From Szabonella alba (GTDB lineage Bacteria; Pseudomonadota; Alphaproteobacteria; Rhodobacterales; Rhodobacteraceae): a DNA stretch of 64,000 bases. Of the stretch, positions 62,881 through 64,000 are shown piece by piece. The translations under genes were made by a program, and so were the position numbers. Below the pieces are notes generated by a model, which worked only from the letters and a program-made list of their open reading frames with translations, ran no database searches and had not been told where the DNA came from. Every line of letters starts with the position of its first letter. The first letter of the stretch is position 1. The stretch spans positions 310,001 to 374,000 of the forward strand of contig NZ_JAESVN010000003.1 in NCBI RefSeq assembly GCF_016765775.1, read 5' to 3'.

Positions 62881-63192
62881 TCATGCGGCCACCGCCCGCA
62901 GTTCCAAGCCCTTCCTGCGCCCGATCTCGGCAATCGCGACGATGTTCCAAGCCTTCCCGGCATGAATGATCCGATCCGCGACAGACACACCCGGCAGCCA
63001 GCGCAGCAAAAACACCGCGTTATTCGCCACGCCCTCACCATAGGTTGTCAGGAACTCGGAAACCCCGGCCTGCCGAAGTTCCGCCCTGCCGGTCGCATAG
63101 GTCGTCCAGACCTGTGCAGCCGCCCCGCTCGGGCTGACTGTCTCGGCCATGCGCTGCAACTCGATTGCGTGCTGAAGTTTCCCGGCCTTCAT
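62881..63192 (-). CDS. Phage head closure / head-tail adaptor protein
   Basis: GGAGG lies 8 bp before the ATG at 63192. The 103-residue protein has the pattern of short head-closure proteins: KAGKLQHAIELQRMAETVSPSGAAAQVWTTYATGRAELRQ, and RWLPGVSVADRIIHAGKAWNIVAIAEIGRRKGLEL. It sits at the head-tail interface. It overlaps the DUF3168 gene upstream by 4 bp. Confidence 0.82.
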   Translation of the reverse strand: MKAGKLQHAIELQRMAETVSPSGAAAQVWTTYATGRAELRQAGVSEFLTTYGEGVANNAVFLLRWLPGVSVADRIIHAGKAWNIVAIAEIGRRKGLELRAVAA

Positions 63193-63614
63193 GCTGCCAC
63201 CCTCCACCGCAGGACAGCCCGCAGCGCGACAGCGCCATGGGCGCAAGACTGCGCCGGGTCAGGGTCGGGCATCCAGACCAGTTCAGGGCGATCCCAATCA
63301 TCAATCGTGAAGCCCTGCCCTGCCGGTGCATCCATCAGGACAGCCAGCACCGCGCCCGCAATCGCCTGCGCGACCTCGGAACCGTCCTGCACTGTCCAGA
63401 TATGAAGCATGGCGCGAACCTCTGCGACGATCTGACCGCCCGAGGCGCGGCCCATCACTTCGACACGGGCCGGGGCAAGCACGATCCCCGGCATGTTCAC
63501 AGACCGGATTGAACCGGCGCGGATATTCTCGGGCGCGACATGCTGAAGGACAGCAGGGTTGCCGATCAGCGCCGCGCGCACTACGGTTTGAAGGGCAAGG
63601 CTTGGCTCAATCAT
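63189..63614 (-). CDS. DUF3168 family phage tail completion protein
   Basis: The start at 63614 gives 141 residues, overlapping the upstream gene by 4 bp. The sequence EPSLALQTVVRAALIGNPAVL at the start, with VEVMGRASGGQIVAEVRAMLHIWT and a beta-rich end, is the DUF3168 tail-terminator pattern. It completes or caps the tail tube. It precedes head closure, whereas the usual order is head closure first. Confidence 0.83.
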   Translation of the reverse strand: MIEPSLALQTVVRAALIGNPAVLQHVAPENIRAGSIRSVNMPGIVLAPARVEVMGRASGGQIVAEVRAMLHIWTVQDGSEVAQAIAGAVLAVLMDAPAGQGFTIDDWDRPELVWMPDPDPAQSCAHGAVALRAVLRWRVAA

Positions 63615-64000
63615 TCCGCCGCCCCCTTCTTCACTTCCGAACGGATCACACGGCGCAGCCGGTTCCGAACGCGGGTCTTGTTCAGCCGCCATGCGGGCAG
63701 CAGGAAGGGCTTCGCGGGCATCGTGCCCGTAGGGCTGCCGTCCTTATGAACCCGCTCGGCCGTTCCGAACTCGACCAGATGCCCATGCCGCGCATCAGGA
63801 TCACCAGCCGTCACGAAAGCCTGCCCTTCATCAGCGGTGCGCCTGCCCCCATCCGAGGCGAAGGCGGGCGTCGTCTCACCCGGTGCTGTTGCCTCGATAG
63901 ACTCCACCAGCGCACCAGACCGGCGCGATGACTCGGCCAGCGCACGGGCATCGGCTGCGATTTCCTGCACCGATCTGGTCAGCGCCGGGCGCAGCGCTTC
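63611..64000 (-). CDS. HK97 gp10-like phage protein (5' end outside window)
   Basis: The frame is open to the window edge: 64000-63971 reads EALRPALTRS, upstream of a GTG at 63970 that I do not take as start. The visible 130 residues have the gp10 pattern: helix EALRPALTRSVQEIAADARALAESSRRSG, then HGHLVEFGTAERV (HLVEFGT is the hallmark) and MPAKPFLLPAWRLNKTRVRNRLRRVIRSEVKK. It is a tail/neck component. It overlaps the DUF3168 start by 4 bp. Confidence 0.85.
   Translation of the reverse strand, partial: EALRPALTRSVQEIAADARALAESSRRSGALVESIEATAPGETTPAFASDGGRRTADEGQAFVTAGDPDARHGHLVEFGTAERVHKDGSPTGTMPAKPFLLPAWRLNKTRVRNRLRRVIRSEVKKGAAE

Larger units (their letters stand above)
54259..64000. mobile_element. 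Prophage-like element, right part outside window
   Basis: From just after tRNA-Gln the gene content changes: short unknown minus-strand genes, then tape measure, large and small terminase, head closure, DUF3168 and gp10-type genes, mostly with 4-bp overlaps. Base composition in 54.3-58 kb is more AT-rich than the host part. The left border is inferred from tRNA position and gene content. No integrase, att repeat, portal or capsid gene is visible, so the element continues past 64000. Confidence 0.75.

Noticed and set aside
54259-64000. Gene transfer agent cluster
   Set aside because: The tape measure, terminase and gp10-type genes could suggest a Rhodobacterales GTA, but the gene order, the tRNA junction, the opposite-strand gene and the control region do not fit the conserved GTA cluster.
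1-64000. CRISPR array or insertion sequence
   Set aside because: No series of direct repeats with unique spacers and no transposase frame with inverted ends was seen on either strand.

Overview
The window reads as chromosomal DNA of an alphaproteobacterium of the Rhodobacterales (Paracoccus/Rhodobacter-like). The support is high GC with strongly biased third positions, many 4-bp ATGA/GTGA gene overlaps, a circularly permuted two-piece tmRNA gene with the tag ANDNRAPVALAA, a short prolyl-tRNA synthetase, a DksA that lacks most zinc cysteines, and gene orders such as infA-maf-rng-yacG. Genus-level placement is inference. No similarity search was possible, so product names rest on motifs and recognised family sequences.

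Layout. 1-5.6 kb (minus strand): the start of an Hda/DnaA-like ATPase, an AI-2E-type permease, the yacG-rng-maf-infA group, a nitrilase-family hydrolase, a GNAT and an NTF2-like protein. 5.9-11.6 kb (plus): proS, a DjlA-like J protein, an EEP phosphatase, a small secreted protein and parE. 11.6-12.7 kb: a low-GC insert carrying a DUF4145 protein. 12.7-19 kb: NUDIX, secreted lipase-like, BON-LysM, ABC exporter, HAD, alpha/beta hydrolase and envelope-protein genes. 19-24.8 kb: a TRAP transporter locus (P on minus; aldolase, sugar kinase, Q and M on plus). 24.9-27.5 kb: a three-gene signalling operon, with a cysteine-free molybdopterin-fold protein, a histidine kinase and a LuxR-type response regulator. 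27.9-42.8 kb: housekeeping genes (dgt, iron-sulfur carrier, xth, dksA, typA, miaA) plus a MoxR-ATPase/VWA-protein cluster and membrane proteins. 43-52.2 kb: an AraC regulator, a complete dipeptide-type ABC transporter and otnK/otnC, which looks like an uptake and catabolism locus for a tetronate-like acid sugar. 52.4-52.7 kb: ssrA. Then a BaiN-type flavoprotein and tRNA-Gln(UUG).

From just after tRNA-Gln to the window end there is a prophage or prophage-like element that runs past 64 kb. Its tRNA-proximal part (54.5-57.6 kb, minus) holds small unknown genes, among them a free-standing lipoyl-domain protein translationally coupled to an unknown gene. It also holds a ribbon-helix-helix-like gene. 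Upstream of that gene lies an AT-rich control region (57.68-57.88 kb) with four copies of a 14-bp motif, the outer two forming a perfect 22-bp inverted repeat, and a DnaA-box-like 9-mer. The other part encodes tape measure, TerL, TerS, head closure, DUF3168 and gp10-like proteins in an order that differs from the usual HK97-type order, plus one gene on the opposite strand. No integrase or att repeat is visible.

The parts that look least explained are the repeat-bearing control region of the element, the phage-associated lipoyl protein, and the kinase/regulator operon with its cysteine-free molybdopterin-fold partner.
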